Shown here piece by piece: positions 33,200-41,007 of a DNA stretch of 44,199 nucleotides. The stretch covers positions 1 to 44,199 of the forward strand of contig NZ_CALMFY010000183.1 of NCBI RefSeq assembly GCF_937863485.1, read 5' to 3'. The translations under genes were made by a program, and so were the position numbers. The notes under the pieces are model-generated. The model did not search any database, had not been told where the DNA came from, and saw nothing but the letters and a program-made list of their open reading frames with translations. The stretch comes from an uncultured Nostoc sp. GTDB taxonomy: Bacteria > Cyanobacteriota > Cyanobacteriia > Cyanobacteriales > Nostocaceae. Position 1 is the first letter of the stretch. Every line of letters begins with the position of its first letter.

Positions 33200-33883
33200 T
33201 TATATAAAGTTATAAGGAGGTAGGGCGAGTCCTAACTGTAATTCCCAACGATCGCACGCGAGTTGCCAAGCTAGAAATTGTTCGGCGAGTAAGGGTTCGT
33301 CTTGGCGACTGACTAAAAGATAAATCCGCGCTTCTTCACCCTGCGGTTGAACAACAATTGCCGACTTATATATCTGGGTAATCAGATGAACTGCCCGATC
33401 CCATTGGGCAGTTTGAGCGTTTTGAAAGTCTTGCTGTGTTTGATAGCGTTGTTTCTTGGCTAAAAAATACTGTCTTCCTGCTGATGGCGGCGTTATGACT
33501 GGTTCATCTGGAGTTCGGGGAATAAACTTCAAAATATATTCAGCTTTACCATTTAATTGGCGTATCTTTTCTAGATATTCCTCAGTGTGAGATTCTAGAT
33601 AAGTTAGTAAGCTTTCTTTTGAAGCAAAGGAGGTACCGAATCGTAATGGTAAAACTGTAGTCTGGCGAAACAGTTCACCTATAACACGATCGTGTGACAA
33701 AACCGCTTGGATTAATAGTTCGTTATCGTTCTGCAATAATTCTAGGGATACCTCTGGTTCCACCAAAGCTGAAACGCCTGCGTTACTAATTAGAAGTACG
33801 CGCGAACAGATACCTATGGGTAACTCTAGGGTAGCGGCTGGTGTATTTAAAAAGGCGTAAGTATAGACATTGTACAGTTCCAC
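33200..33883 (-). CDS. GvpL/GvpF family gas vesicle protein (second copy)
   Basis: A 227-residue protein with GvpF/L features: the opening LYNVYTYAFL, a central SHDRVIGELFRQTTVLPLRFGT block, then EYLEKIRQLNGKAEY and RIYLLVSRQDE in the C-terminal half. GvpF/L proteins are accessory assembly factors that contact GvpA during vesicle nucleation. It differs clearly from the other GvpF/L gene at 34196-34930. By position after gvpG it corresponds to the second F/L-type gene (called gvpL or gvpW in other clusters); I do not choose between these names. It is the last gvp gene before the repeat-filled spacer and the ArsA-like gene. Confidence 0.88.
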   Translation of the reverse strand: MELYNVYTYAFLNTPAATLELPIGICSRVLLISNAGVSALVEPEVSLELLQNDNELLIQAVLSHDRVIGELFRQTTVLPLRFGTSFASKESLLTYLESHTEEYLEKIRQLNGKAEYILKFIPRTPDEPVITPPSAGRQYFLAKKQRYQTQQDFQNAQTAQWDRAVHLITQIYKSAIVVQPQGEEARIYLLVSRQDEPLLAEQFLAWQLACDRWELQLGLALPPYNFI

Positions 33884-33941
33884 ACTAGTTAAGGTAAAGA
33901 TTTTTCAACTGTTTAGCTCCGTAACAAAGGCGATACCTTAT

Positions 33942-34181
33942 TTACCCAGATTCTTCAGCTTCCAGTGCTTGAATTTTTAGCAACAGTTCCTCTTCCTGAA
34001 CTTCAAACTCCTCTTCGGAAATCTCACCAAGATCAAATGCTAATTGCAAAGTTAATAACTGTTTTTGCAAATTTTCTGTATCATCTAATTCAGCATTCTT
34101 CAACTCTAAAAGTTGTTCTGCTATCCAAATGATTCCGCCAAGTGGTCCGGAAACCGGAAAGGTTAATAGTTCCAAAAGCAT
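33942..34181 (-). CDS. gvpG: Gas vesicle protein GvpG
   Basis: A 79-residue protein typical of GvpG. It opens MLLELLTFPVSGPLGGIIWIAEQL, which is the family signature, then is acidic and helical (EISEEEFEVQEEELLLKIQALE), probably a coiled coil. GvpG is a small assembly factor that interacts with GvpF and GvpA. Only 14 bases separate it from gvpF upstream, so translation is closely linked. Confidence 0.92.
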   Translation of the reverse strand: MLLELLTFPVSGPLGGIIWIAEQLLELKNAELDDTENLQKQLLTLQLAFDLGEISEEEFEVQEEELLLKIQALEAEESG

Positions 34182-34195
34182 AACTTGAGTTCACC

Positions 34196-34930
34196 TTAAG
34201 AAAGCTGGGCAAATGTATAAGGTGCTGTAAAATTGTTGTAGCGAATTCGCAGGCGATCGCCAAACTTCTGGTCGATTGCTTCTACTGTTTCGCTAAAATT
34301 AGATTCACTTGACCAAGGAATCAAATAAGCCGCATTATAAATCATCTCTTCCGTCATTATATCGTTTTCCACAAATTCCTCTGCCAAAACCTGCAATTGG
34401 GAGCAGAAAACATTAATTACTGCTTCCTTACGCAGTTGCAAACCACTTTCAATGAGCTTGCCAATTTCGATTATTTCCGACTGACTTAAAGCTTTACCTA
34501 ACCTAGCATCGCGTTTTGCTTTCAAGCTGACATTTGATTCTAGTAAAGCCTGCATCTCCGACGTGCTATTCCAAAATACCTTAACGCTAACTTCTCTGCG
34601 TCCCTCCAATTTTTGAAATAACTCTTCTAGTTTTTCCTTATAAGGACAAGTCAATTGGTCACTCACCGTGTCCCAGGTTTTCACTACCAATCCAAAGCGG
34701 AGAGGTAGTAGGGTACAGAATCCCTCATCCATCGCGGATTCTAAAACTTTTTCATGGCACAATAAATTACGTCTGGAAGTGAGATATTTTTCTTGTTTAG
34801 CTGTAGAGTATAAAAAGTTAAACCCGTCCACATTATAGTTCTGTACTGGTTGTTTATCTAGTCCGAGTAATACCACTTTTTCTGAAATAGGTGCGGGTAA
34901 AATGCCGTAAAGATAAAGACCATTATTCAT
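34196..34930 (-). CDS. gvpF: Gas vesicle protein GvpF
   Basis: A 244-residue GvpF. It has the conserved opening LYLYGILP, SRRNLLCHEKVLE, GFCTLLPLRFGLVVK and the tail KFGDRLRIRYNNFTAPYTFAQL, as in cyanobacterial GvpF that follows gvpK. GvpF is an accessory protein on the inner vesicle face and in the nucleation complex. ATG 34930 is preferred to an ATG 15 bases upstream because GGGGGA stands about six bases before it. It lies 22 bases downstream of gvpK. Confidence 0.92.
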   Translation of the reverse strand: MNNGLYLYGILPAPISEKVVLLGLDKQPVQNYNVDGFNFLYSTAKQEKYLTSRRNLLCHEKVLESAMDEGFCTLLPLRFGLVVKTWDTVSDQLTCPYKEKLEELFQKLEGRREVSVKVFWNSTSEMQALLESNVSLKAKRDARLGKALSQSEIIEIGKLIESGLQLRKEAVINVFCSQLQVLAEEFVENDIMTEEMIYNAAYLIPWSSESNFSETVEAIDQKFGDRLRIRYNNFTAPYTFAQLS

Positions 34931-34952
34931 AAAAATCCCCCACATATAATAT

Positions 34953-35426
34953 TTATATCGGCTTTGATGTTAAAATCAGCCGTAGCTTCGCGTGAATCAA
35001 GTTCAGGTTACCCAAACCTAAATCAACATCACCATGCACCACAATTCCAATATTTAAAAGTCTATCCAGCAGTTCCAATATAGAAGGATTGTTGCTAGTT
35101 TCCCCCGGATAGTAACTTCCATGTGGTGGTAATAGAGTACCGAATTCTCCCAGATTCACATTCAATTCTGCTGGTTCGATTTCAAAAATTTCGCATAAGC
35201 GCAGCACTTGTTCTTCCAGCTTTTGTAGACTTAGAGCTGCGCTGTCTAAGTCAGACTCGCTGAGAAGTTGTTCTTCCATGCGGCGAATGACTTGTGCTTC
35301 CATTAACTGGCGAACTAATTCCACTACTGTTAACAGTAAAGAAGCCAACCCTGCCTTACTGTTTAATTTGTTAATATTAGGAGCTATTTCAGGGGAGTTA
35401 TCAGAGGATACGCCAACTAATGCCAT
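34953..35426 (-). CDS. gvpK: Gas vesicle protein GvpK
   Basis: A 157-residue cyanobacterial-type GvpK. The N-terminal helical core has NSKAGLASLLLTVVELVRQLMEAQVIRRME and LQKLEEQVLRLCEIFE. After a linker (PHGSYYPGE) comes a C-terminal GvpA/GvpJ-like segment (SILELLDRLLNIGIVVHGDVDLGLG ending LTSKPI), the arrangement I know from other cyanobacterial GvpK. GvpK is required for vesicle assembly. It is followed by gvpF and preceded by gvpJ across a 113-base spacer. Confidence 0.92.
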   Translation of the reverse strand: MALVGVSSDNSPEIAPNINKLNSKAGLASLLLTVVELVRQLMEAQVIRRMEEQLLSESDLDSAALSLQKLEEQVLRLCEIFEIEPAELNVNLGEFGTLLPPHGSYYPGETSNNPSILELLDRLLNIGIVVHGDVDLGLGNLNLIHAKLRLILTSKPI

Positions 35427-35539
35427 AATGCCACTTTTTACGTTTCATTTAGAGGGTTTATGTCCTCTTCAGGAGAGAGAGGATTTTTCGGCATATAATA
35501 AGGATTTTGTAACGGCTGGCACCAAACTCTATTTGACTG

Positions 35540-35890
35540 CTAGCTAAAGCTTCTCATAGAACGTATTTCTGCTTCTAAACTTTGCAACCGTTCTTGAAGT
35601 TGACGATTTTCGTCAATTAAAGTTTGTGCCTTGCTGGTTAGATAAGGATCGTTCTCCCACCAATTTATTCCCATCTCTCGCGCTTTATCAACTGAGGAAA
35701 TCAACAAACGAATTCGGATATGCAGGAGTTCGGTAGAGGCGACAGAAATAGAGATATCACCTGCAATCACAATTCCCTTATCCAAAACTCGTTCAAGAAT
35801 ATCCGCTAAAGTTGAGCCTTGGGTAGATGTAGTAATTGCTCGGGTAGAGTTCTTTTGGGAACTTGTTGGTATTATAGGGGTAGAAGTCAT
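35540..35890 (-). CDS. gvpJ: Gas vesicle protein GvpJ
   Basis: A 116-residue GvpA-family protein. After a Ser/Thr-rich N-terminus, the GvpA-like core reads LADILERVLDKGIVIAGDISISVA and ELLHIRIRLLISSVDKA, then a helical tail with a coiled coil (LIDENRQLQERLQSLEAEI) that GvpA lacks; this length and tail fit GvpJ. It is a minor vesicle protein thought to act in nucleation. Its ATG follows the stop of a 38-codon ORF by two bases, and the GGAG before it lies in that ORF. Confidence 0.92.
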   Translation of the reverse strand: MTSTPIIPTSSQKNSTRAITTSTQGSTLADILERVLDKGIVIAGDISISVASTELLHIRIRLLISSVDKAREMGINWWENDPYLTSKAQTLIDENRQLQERLQSLEAEIRSMRSFS

Positions 35891-35892
35891 GA

Positions 35893-36009
35893 TTATTTCA
35901 ACTCCAAAATAGTGTAAAAACGGTTCTGCTGGCTAACCAAGTTTTTTACACAACTTAGTATCAATTCTGTTTGTTCAGCCGTTAAAAAGTTGAATGAAGC
36001 TTCTGCCAT
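35893..36009 (-). CDS. Small 38-codon ORF coupled to gvpJ
   Basis: The minus strand encodes a 38-residue peptide, MAEASFNFLTAEQTELILSC onward to FYTILELK. It stops two bases before the gvpJ ATG, and the gvpJ ribosome binding site (GGAG) is within its last codons, which suggests translational coupling. It looks like one amphipathic helical unit. It occupies the place where gvpC and gvpN normally lie. I do not recognise it; it could be a genuine short gene or the tail of a deleted one. A TGA lies 30 bases upstream in frame. Confidence 0.4.
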   Translation of the reverse strand: MAEASFNFLTAEQTELILSCVKNLVSQQNRFYTILELK

Positions 36010-36104
36010 TCTAGCACCGCACTCGTATAAAGAGGGTCTTCATAAATCATTGAAAGCTAAAGAAAAGCCGAAGAATTTTTAGAATTTAAAATGCTTTCAA
36101 TCCC

Positions 36105-36145
36105 GCTATTTCCTTATAATTAGTAATTTATTCTAAGGAAATAGC
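36105..36145 (-). promoter_or_regulatory. Hairpin across the gvpA stop codon (attenuator/processing candidate)
   Basis: GCTATTTCCTTA (36105-36116) and TAAGGAAATAGC (36134-36145) form a 12-bp perfect stem. One arm lies in the last codons of gvpA, the other beyond its stop. No U-run follows, so partial termination or 3' stabilisation is more likely than full termination. In other cyanobacteria abundant short gvpA transcripts arise this way, which would keep GvpA in excess over downstream assembly proteins. Confidence 0.6.
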
Positions 36146-36355
36146 AGGAACCGCTGCTGACTGAGTTAGACCAACTGCTTGAGCGTATTTCAGATAGGTT
36201 TCAACAGAAGCGATAACGATGCGGGCTTCAATTGTCAACAATTCGATCCCAACCAAAGAAATACGAATCCAAACGTCTATAACAATACCTTTATCGAGAA
36301 TGCGATCAATAACTTCGACTAAGCTAGAGGAAGAATTGACTTTTTCTATTACCAT
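36128..36355 (-). CDS. gvpA: Gas vesicle structural protein GvpA
   Basis: A 75-residue GvpA, the main rib protein of the vesicle shell. The sequence is very close to known cyanobacterial Gvp[21 protein letters not shown], then [20 protein letters not shown] and [23 protein letters not shown] tail (here KYAQAVG). Two substitutions stand out relative to the usual DAWVRVSLVG: Val for Ala before the Trp, and Ile for Val after it. It is the first gene of the minus-strand operon. Only one gvpA copy is in the window, whereas some strains carry tandem copies. Confidence 0.95.
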   Translation of the reverse strand: MVIEKVNSSSSLVEVIDRILDKGIVIDVWIRISLVGIELLTIEARIVIASVETYLKYAQAVGLTQSAAVPAISLE

Positions 36356-36487
36356 AGTTTTGCTCTTTAACTAAATTATTGTTTATGTGGCTGGGTAATT
36401 GCTTATAACACCTGACATTATGAATTCTATCAGACGAAAAAATAAGTTATGTATGTTAGCGCACACAAGCATATACTAGTTATATGC
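36356..36487 (-). promoter_or_regulatory. gvpA upstream region, bounded by an IS element
   Basis: This 132-base leader and promoter region lies between the gvpA start and the end of the decayed IS4-type element. It is AT-rich; on the minus strand no consensus ribosome binding site stronger than a weak purine run is seen just before the ATG, and no promoter could be assigned with confidence. Any regulatory site further upstream has been displaced by the IS. Confidence 0.4.
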
Positions 36488-36506
36488 CAATACGCTTGGG
36501 TTAAGG

Positions 36507-37965
36507 CTATGCAGTGCTTAAAACAACAAACACAGGAGGATTGGTTATTATTCCAGTGCCTCTGTGTTTAACTTTTTTAGAGCGAAATTTTGCTCCAGGC
36601 TTTTTAACAACCCTTGGGTTATTTCTATGAACCCTTTCAGGTAAAACTTGGTCGAGGATTTCCACAGTTAACCAACTCAAAAAAAGGGGAAATATTGTGG
36701 TTGCAAACGCTGAAATTTTGGGAGGGCACGACGAACAACTCGTAATGTTCCAGTGAAACTTAGACGCAAGGGTGCAACTTCTGCACTGGTGGCAGCTTGA
36801 AAAATTAACAACCGGATAGCCCAATGTCCTAATAATAAACCGTAAATTTCTTGCACCACTTCTCGTGGTTTTTGAGAACGAATATGAGTTCTTCGTCCTA
36901 GAAGATGTACTTTGAGTTCATCAATCGTATTCTCGACTTCAAGGGCGTTGATGGTACTCACAAGCTAGCAACTGGGCTGGGAATTTTACTCTTGTCCAAT
37001 AAGCTTGTAATTAAACGATATTTGATTTCTTCTTCTGAGTTATCAGGATTCTCAATTGTGTACTCAATGACTCGTACTTATATTGGTTCAAAACCTTTTT
37101 TTCTCAGTTTGCCAGAAGGATAAATATAACTTAAATAAGAACCATCCTCTAAAGCTTCTTCATTTAAAAATTTAACGTTTTTCTGGTATTCTTCCTAAAT
37201 AATCACAACCCTTACTTACTGTTGCTTGTACCATAGCGTAGGAGTGCAAACCTCTATCCCACATTAACAACATTCCGGATGTTACTGAGCGTAATAATTT
37301 TAGTGATCTAACTCGCTCTCCAATCTTATATGGGCACATTAATGCATCAAAAATTAAATGTGTCCCTGCCTCTACCAAAATAACTAATCTAAATGAGTGG
37401 AAATGCCGCTCGTGTAACCAGGACGACCAAAAACCCTTGCATTTTCATCACTATCTGGGATATCTAAGCAAGTTCCATCAATCACTACAATTCTCAGTCC
37501 GTTTAGAAAACTTCCAATTGTTTCGCTGTTTGCCATTGGTCGCACCAACTGATGAAACAATTGCGTCATTACCCCTGCACAACCGTCGCTGTCTGCCTTG
37601 GGTGATAGCTGATTTACAAGGGATACGCCAATATTTACCAACTTTTCCCCATGCCTCTGAAAGACCATCAATGAGACTTTTTAGTACATCTGGCATTGAA
37701 TCTCAAGGGCCACAGGCTCATTGCTATTATTAGACAAATGACCAGATGTGCTGGTAACGAACGATGGCGTTCCTCTTCTACTTTAGTTTTAGTGGTAAGC
37801 GTTCGCGGAGCGTCTCGTAGAGAAGCCATGCCGTAGGCTTATCGCTTGTTTGATTGAAGTTGCTGGGATAGCAACCTCTATCGCTTTGAATATCTCCGTA
37901 CTTTGTATTTTGGGAGACACTAATGAGAATTCTTTGAGATGCACCGTGCTTGATTTCCATTTTTG
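36507..37965 (-). pseudogene. IS4-family transposase pseudogene
   Basis: Fragments in alternating minus-strand frames add up to a full IS4-type transposase. In order: KAIEVAIPATSIKQAI, RSLPAHLVICLIIAMSLW, SLIDGLSEAWGKVGKYWRIP, RIVVIDGTCLDIPDSDENAR (DDE Asp region), VEAGTHLIFDALMCPYKIGE, GMLLMWDRGLHSY, ENTIDELKVHLLGRRTHIRS and the tail NPRVVKKPGAKFRSKK. At least four frameshifts or stops separate them, and a 44-base repeat interrupts the N-terminal part. Short ORFs within it (60-105 residues) should not be annotated as separate genes. Confidence 0.88.
37797..37840. repeat. Short Nostoc-type repeat inserted in the transposase pseudogene
   Basis: AAGCGTTCGCGGAGCGTCTC, then GTAGAGAAGCCATGCCGTAGGCTT, interrupts the transposase frame between KQAI and the following TKTKVEEE segment. 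The internal GCGTCTCGTAGAGAAG is shared with the spacer at about 20057-20072. Its insertion into a conserved coding frame shows that this repeat family moves. Confidence 0.65.
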
Positions 37966-38014
37966 GAAAAAATGCCCATTTTACAGCTATTCTAGCCTTA
38001 ACCCAAGCGTATTG

Positions 38015-38361
38015 CTTTATAATTAATTTCTAAAATCTGCGCTTATGTAACCATAAATACAAATAGTCTGATTGTCAACTCTAGCTAAAATAGTAGTTAT
38101 TGTTACACACACTCATCAAAAGCGCGGATAACATTAGAAAAATCTCTCCTAGAAGGATGGTGAAAGAAAGCTGTTGATCTTTGTGTCCTACAGCAGCTTT
38201 CTCAGGGTATGACTTGTTAAGTAATTATCCTGTAGTGGATAGAACTTAATTACACTTTGTCTAAAGTATTAGGCAAAAAAGTACTCCACAAAGGTGAGAT
38301 TTAGCTTGACAAAAATCTGCCATTATGCGTTAGTTATTAGCTCAAAGCAAAGGAGTTTGCA
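38015..38361. other. Intergenic spacer with a hairpin
   Basis: No supportable gene lies between the IS end and the small gene at 38362. An AGAAAGCTG ... CAGCTTTCT inverted repeat (38165-38202) has a 20-base loop and no U-tract. The rest is AT-rich. Confidence 0.35.
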
Positions 38362-38625
38362 ATGCATCGACAAATGTGCTGGTTATCTAAGTCTGGTGGT
38401 GACGGAGAGAAAATTTTGTATTTGCAGACAGAACCCAATCAGCCTTGGCGTCCTTACACAGCTTTTGGACATTTCGCAGTCCCAGATTATCAAATACCAG
38501 GTGGTTCTAAAGGTTGGGCAACTTATCAAAAACTTCTCAAAGCAGGTTGGACACTAGTACCTAGCACACGGGCAAACGAGTTTGGCGGCAGCAGCTATGC
38601 AGAGTCAACAGCTCAAAATCAATAG
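38362..38625 (+). CDS. Small hypothetical protein
   Basis: An 87-residue soluble protein that I do not recognise. It opens MHRQMCWLSKSGGDGEKILY and is rich in Trp, Tyr and Gly, with motifs QPWRPYTAFGHF and GSKGWATYQKLLKAGWTLV, suggesting a compact beta-alpha fold. AGGAG lies seven bases before ATG 38362, a strong ribosome binding site. It appears monocistronic, between the IS and the convergent gamma-glutamyltransferase gene, with a palindrome just after its stop codon. Confidence 0.7.
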   Translation: MHRQMCWLSKSGGDGEKILYLQTEPNQPWRPYTAFGHFAVPDYQIPGGSKGWATYQKLLKAGWTLVPSTRANEFGGSSYAESTAQNQ

Positions 38626-38627
38626 AG

Positions 38628-38647
38628 AGACGCGATTAATCGCGTCT
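38628..38647. repeat. Second intact copy of the 20-bp dispersed palindrome
   Basis: AGACGCGATTAATCGCGTCT, identical to 13560-13579, begins three bases after the stop of the small gene at 38362-38625. It lies between two convergent genes and may serve as a 3' hairpin for the small gene. Confidence 0.65.
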
Positions 38648-38680
38648 GTACAAGGAGTTATTATTCTCCTTGTAGCTGGC

Positions 38681-40492
38681 TCACAAGCCTTTTGGGGAAC
38701 CTTCACCGCGAGGATCAGCCGCCCCTTCTAAAGTTCCATCGGCTGTAACAGCGATCGCGTTACCATTACCCCAAGGAGCAGTTTCCTTAATTTTGTGTCC
38801 TCGACGGCGTAAGTCTTGCACAGTGAGAGCATCCAAACCCCAAGATTCGACGCGCAATTCATCGGGAAGCCATTGATGATGTATGCGTGGAACAGAAACA
38901 GCCGCACCAACATCCATGTTGTATTCCAGCACATTCAGGATCACTTGTAAAACCTGGGTGATAATGGTGCTACCACCAGGCGCACCTGCTGCCATGCGGA
39001 AATGACCATTTTCTGTGACAATTGTGGGAGTCATGCTGGATAGAGGAGTTTTACGGGGGGCAATGCTGTTGGCATCGTTACCAACCAAACCAAAGGCATT
39101 AGGCACTCCTGGCGCAGAAGCAAAATCATCCATCTCATTGTTGAGGACAATTCCAGTTCCCGGTGTCACCACACCAGCACCAAAAATCAGATTAACCGTG
39201 AAAGTCAGACTCACAGCGTTGCGTTCTTCATCCACAACAGTAAGATGAGTGGTTTGGGGAGATTCATACCGAGTTGCGTGCAGTTTCAGAGATTGAGCAG
39301 ATAACGGAATGATATTTTCTCCTAAACTCTGATTATTAGCTTGACTAAAACGTTGTAGTGTTTCTTTATCTACTGGCTTGACCTCGGTCGAGGGTCGAGC
39401 CACTTGCATATTAATTTCTTGACGGCGTTTTTTGGCGTAAGCTGGACTGAGCAGTTCTTGTACAGGGACTTTGACAAAATCTGGATCGCCTAAATATTCT
39501 GAGCGATCGGCGTAAGCAATCTTCATTGCTTCTACCATTAAATGTATAGCATCGGGATGATGCCATCCTAAAGATTTTAAATCAGTGTCACCGATAATAT
39601 TTAAAATCTGCAATAGATGAACACCTCCCGATGAAGGTGGTGGCATTGAGCAAATTTTAGCTTTACGAAAATTGCCACAAACGGGAGTGCGCCAGATTGG
39701 TTTGTAGGCTTTCAAGTCTTCTAGAGTAATTAAACCACCATTTTTTCCCATATCAGAGGCGATCGCCCGAGCAATACTTCCGGTGTAAAAACTTTGGGGA
39801 TTTTGGGCGATTGCTGTTAAGGTGCGGGCCAAATCACTCTGCACTAGCTTCTCACCTGGTTGGTAAAATTCGCCGTTATGAGTGAAAATTTCCCGCAGTG
39901 CTGGATTCTTGAGAAGTGCTTGCTTGTAAGATTGGTTTGTTTGCAGAGAACGCCAAGTTGCCACATCGCCAATAACAAAGCCATATGCAGCCAGTGCGAT
40001 CGCAGGCTTCACCACCTCTTGCCAAGGTAGCTTACCATAGCGACGATGCACTTCATAAAGTCCCGCTACCGTTCCTGGTGTCCCTACTGCTAAATAACCA
40101 TTGATACTTGCATTCGGGCGCACCTTTCCTTCTGCATCTAGATACATATTTCTTGTAGCTTTTAAGGGTGCGCGTTCCCGAAAATCTAGCGCTTTCATCT
40201 CGCCAGTTTTTTCAGAATGCATCAGTAAAAATCCGCCGCCGCCGATTCCTGCTGAAAAAGGCTCAACTACTGATATTGCAAAGGTTGTGGCTACGGCTGC
40301 ATCAACTGCATTACCACCTTTGCGTAACATCAAAATTCCCGCTTCACTTGCTAGGGGATGGGCTGAAACTACCATTCCCTTTTTGCTATGTAAGGGTAAA
40401 GTTAAAGCGGCTGAGGCAACTTGGCTGTAAAGTAAGACGGTGAAAGAAAAGATTGCGATGGCTACTCGCTTGGGTTTGGCAACAGTAAGCAT
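38681..40492 (-). CDS. ggt: Gamma-glutamyltransferase
   Basis: A 603-residue exported gamma-glutamyltransferase that cleaves the gamma-glutamyl bond of glutathione and related compounds. Residues 1-28 form a signal peptide (AIAIFSFTVLLYSQVASA). The large-subunit part has GGNAVDAAVATTF, GIGGGGFLLM and DFRERAP. The autoproteolytic site lies before Thr414 in SPQTTHLTVVD, the N-terminal nucleophile of the small subunit. NEMDDFA and KTPLSSMTPT follow as in active enzymes. The length matches the family. It appears monocistronic and acts in the periplasm, probably in glutathione salvage. Confidence 0.94.
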   Translation of the reverse strand: MLTVAKPKRVAIAIFSFTVLLYSQVASAALTLPLHSKKGMVVSAHPLASEAGILMLRKGGNAVDAAVATTFAISVVEPFSAGIGGGGFLLMHSEKTGEMKALDFRERAPLKATRNMYLDAEGKVRPNASINGYLAVGTPGTVAGLYEVHRRYGKLPWQEVVKPAIALAAYGFVIGDVATWRSLQTNQSYKQALLKNPALREIFTHNGEFYQPGEKLVQSDLARTLTAIAQNPQSFYTGSIARAIASDMGKNGGLITLEDLKAYKPIWRTPVCGNFRKAKICSMPPPSSGGVHLLQILNIIGDTDLKSLGWHHPDAIHLMVEAMKIAYADRSEYLGDPDFVKVPVQELLSPAYAKKRRQEINMQVARPSTEVKPVDKETLQRFSQANNQSLGENIIPLSAQSLKLHATRYESPQTTHLTVVDEERNAVSLTFTVNLIFGAGVVTPGTGIVLNNEMDDFASAPGVPNAFGLVGNDANSIAPRKTPLSSMTPTIVTENGHFRMAAGAPGGSTIITQVLQVILNVLEYNMDVGAAVSVPRIHHQWLPDELRVESWGLDALTVQDLRRRGHKIKETAPWGNGNAIAVTADGTLEGAADPRGEGSPKGL

Positions 40493-40695
40493 TTTTATGC
40501 ATTTTGTTTGATATTTATTAGCCTACCGTTAAGGTGTGCATTTGATACACTGCTTGCTTGTTGGTTGAGCAGTTGCAGGGCGATCGCTAAATTCTGTTGA
40601 AATTTGTTCTATGTTTGTTACTATTAATTTGTAAGGAAAACTGCCGTACACTTGATTTTTTTGGTAAAAATTATTTGTATCATATAAAGGCTATT

Positions 40696-41007
40696 ATGGC
40701 TGATACTGTGGGTCAAAGCCGCCAAGTGAATTTAACGCGCTCCAAGGCTGAACGTCTGGAAGTTCGCATCACTAAAGAACAAAAAGAAATTTTCCAGCGG
40801 GCTGCTGAAATTCAAGGTCGAACATTAACAGATTTTGTGATTAGCAGCGTTATGAACGTTGCCAAACAGATTATCCAGGAAAATGAAATGATGATTTTAA
40901 GCAGAGAAGACCAAGAAGTTTTTGTGGAAGCACTACTCAATCCACCAGAACCAAGTGCAAAATTAAAAACCGCAGCTCAACGCTATAAACAAAACATGGG
41001 TGTATAA
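40696..41007 (+). CDS. DUF1778 (TacA-type) antitoxin
   Basis: A 103-residue antitoxin of the DUF1778 family. The N-terminal ribbon-helix-helix DNA-binding part reads RLEVRITKEQKEIFQRAAEIQGRTLTDFVISS; the C-terminal part (SREDQEVFVEALLNPPEPS) neutralises the toxin. ATG 40696 is favoured because AAAGG lies five bases upstream and family members start here; earlier in-frame codons are not conserved-looking. It is followed with no gap by the GNAT toxin, and the complex probably represses its own promoter. Confidence 0.9.
   Translation: MADTVGQSRQVNLTRSKAERLEVRITKEQKEIFQRAAEIQGRTLTDFVISSVMNVAKQIIQENEMMILSREDQEVFVEALLNPPEPSAKLKTAAQRYKQNMGV

Larger units (their letters stand above)
36488..38014 (-). 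mobile_element. Decayed IS4-family insertion sequence with 22-bp terminal inverted repeats
   Basis: A 1527-base element bounded by perfect 22-bp inverted repeats (36488-36509 and 37993-38014), each beginning CAATACGCTTGG at the outer edge. Inside, the minus strand holds one transposase gene broken by frameshifts and stops. No clear target-site duplication is visible in the ten flanking bases on either side. The intact ends mean it could still be moved by an active relative elsewhere in the genome. Confidence 0.85.

Noticed and set aside
34953..35100. GvpK with a GvpA-like C-terminal segment as a novel fusion
   Set aside because: Cyanobacterial GvpK proteins normally carry this segment.
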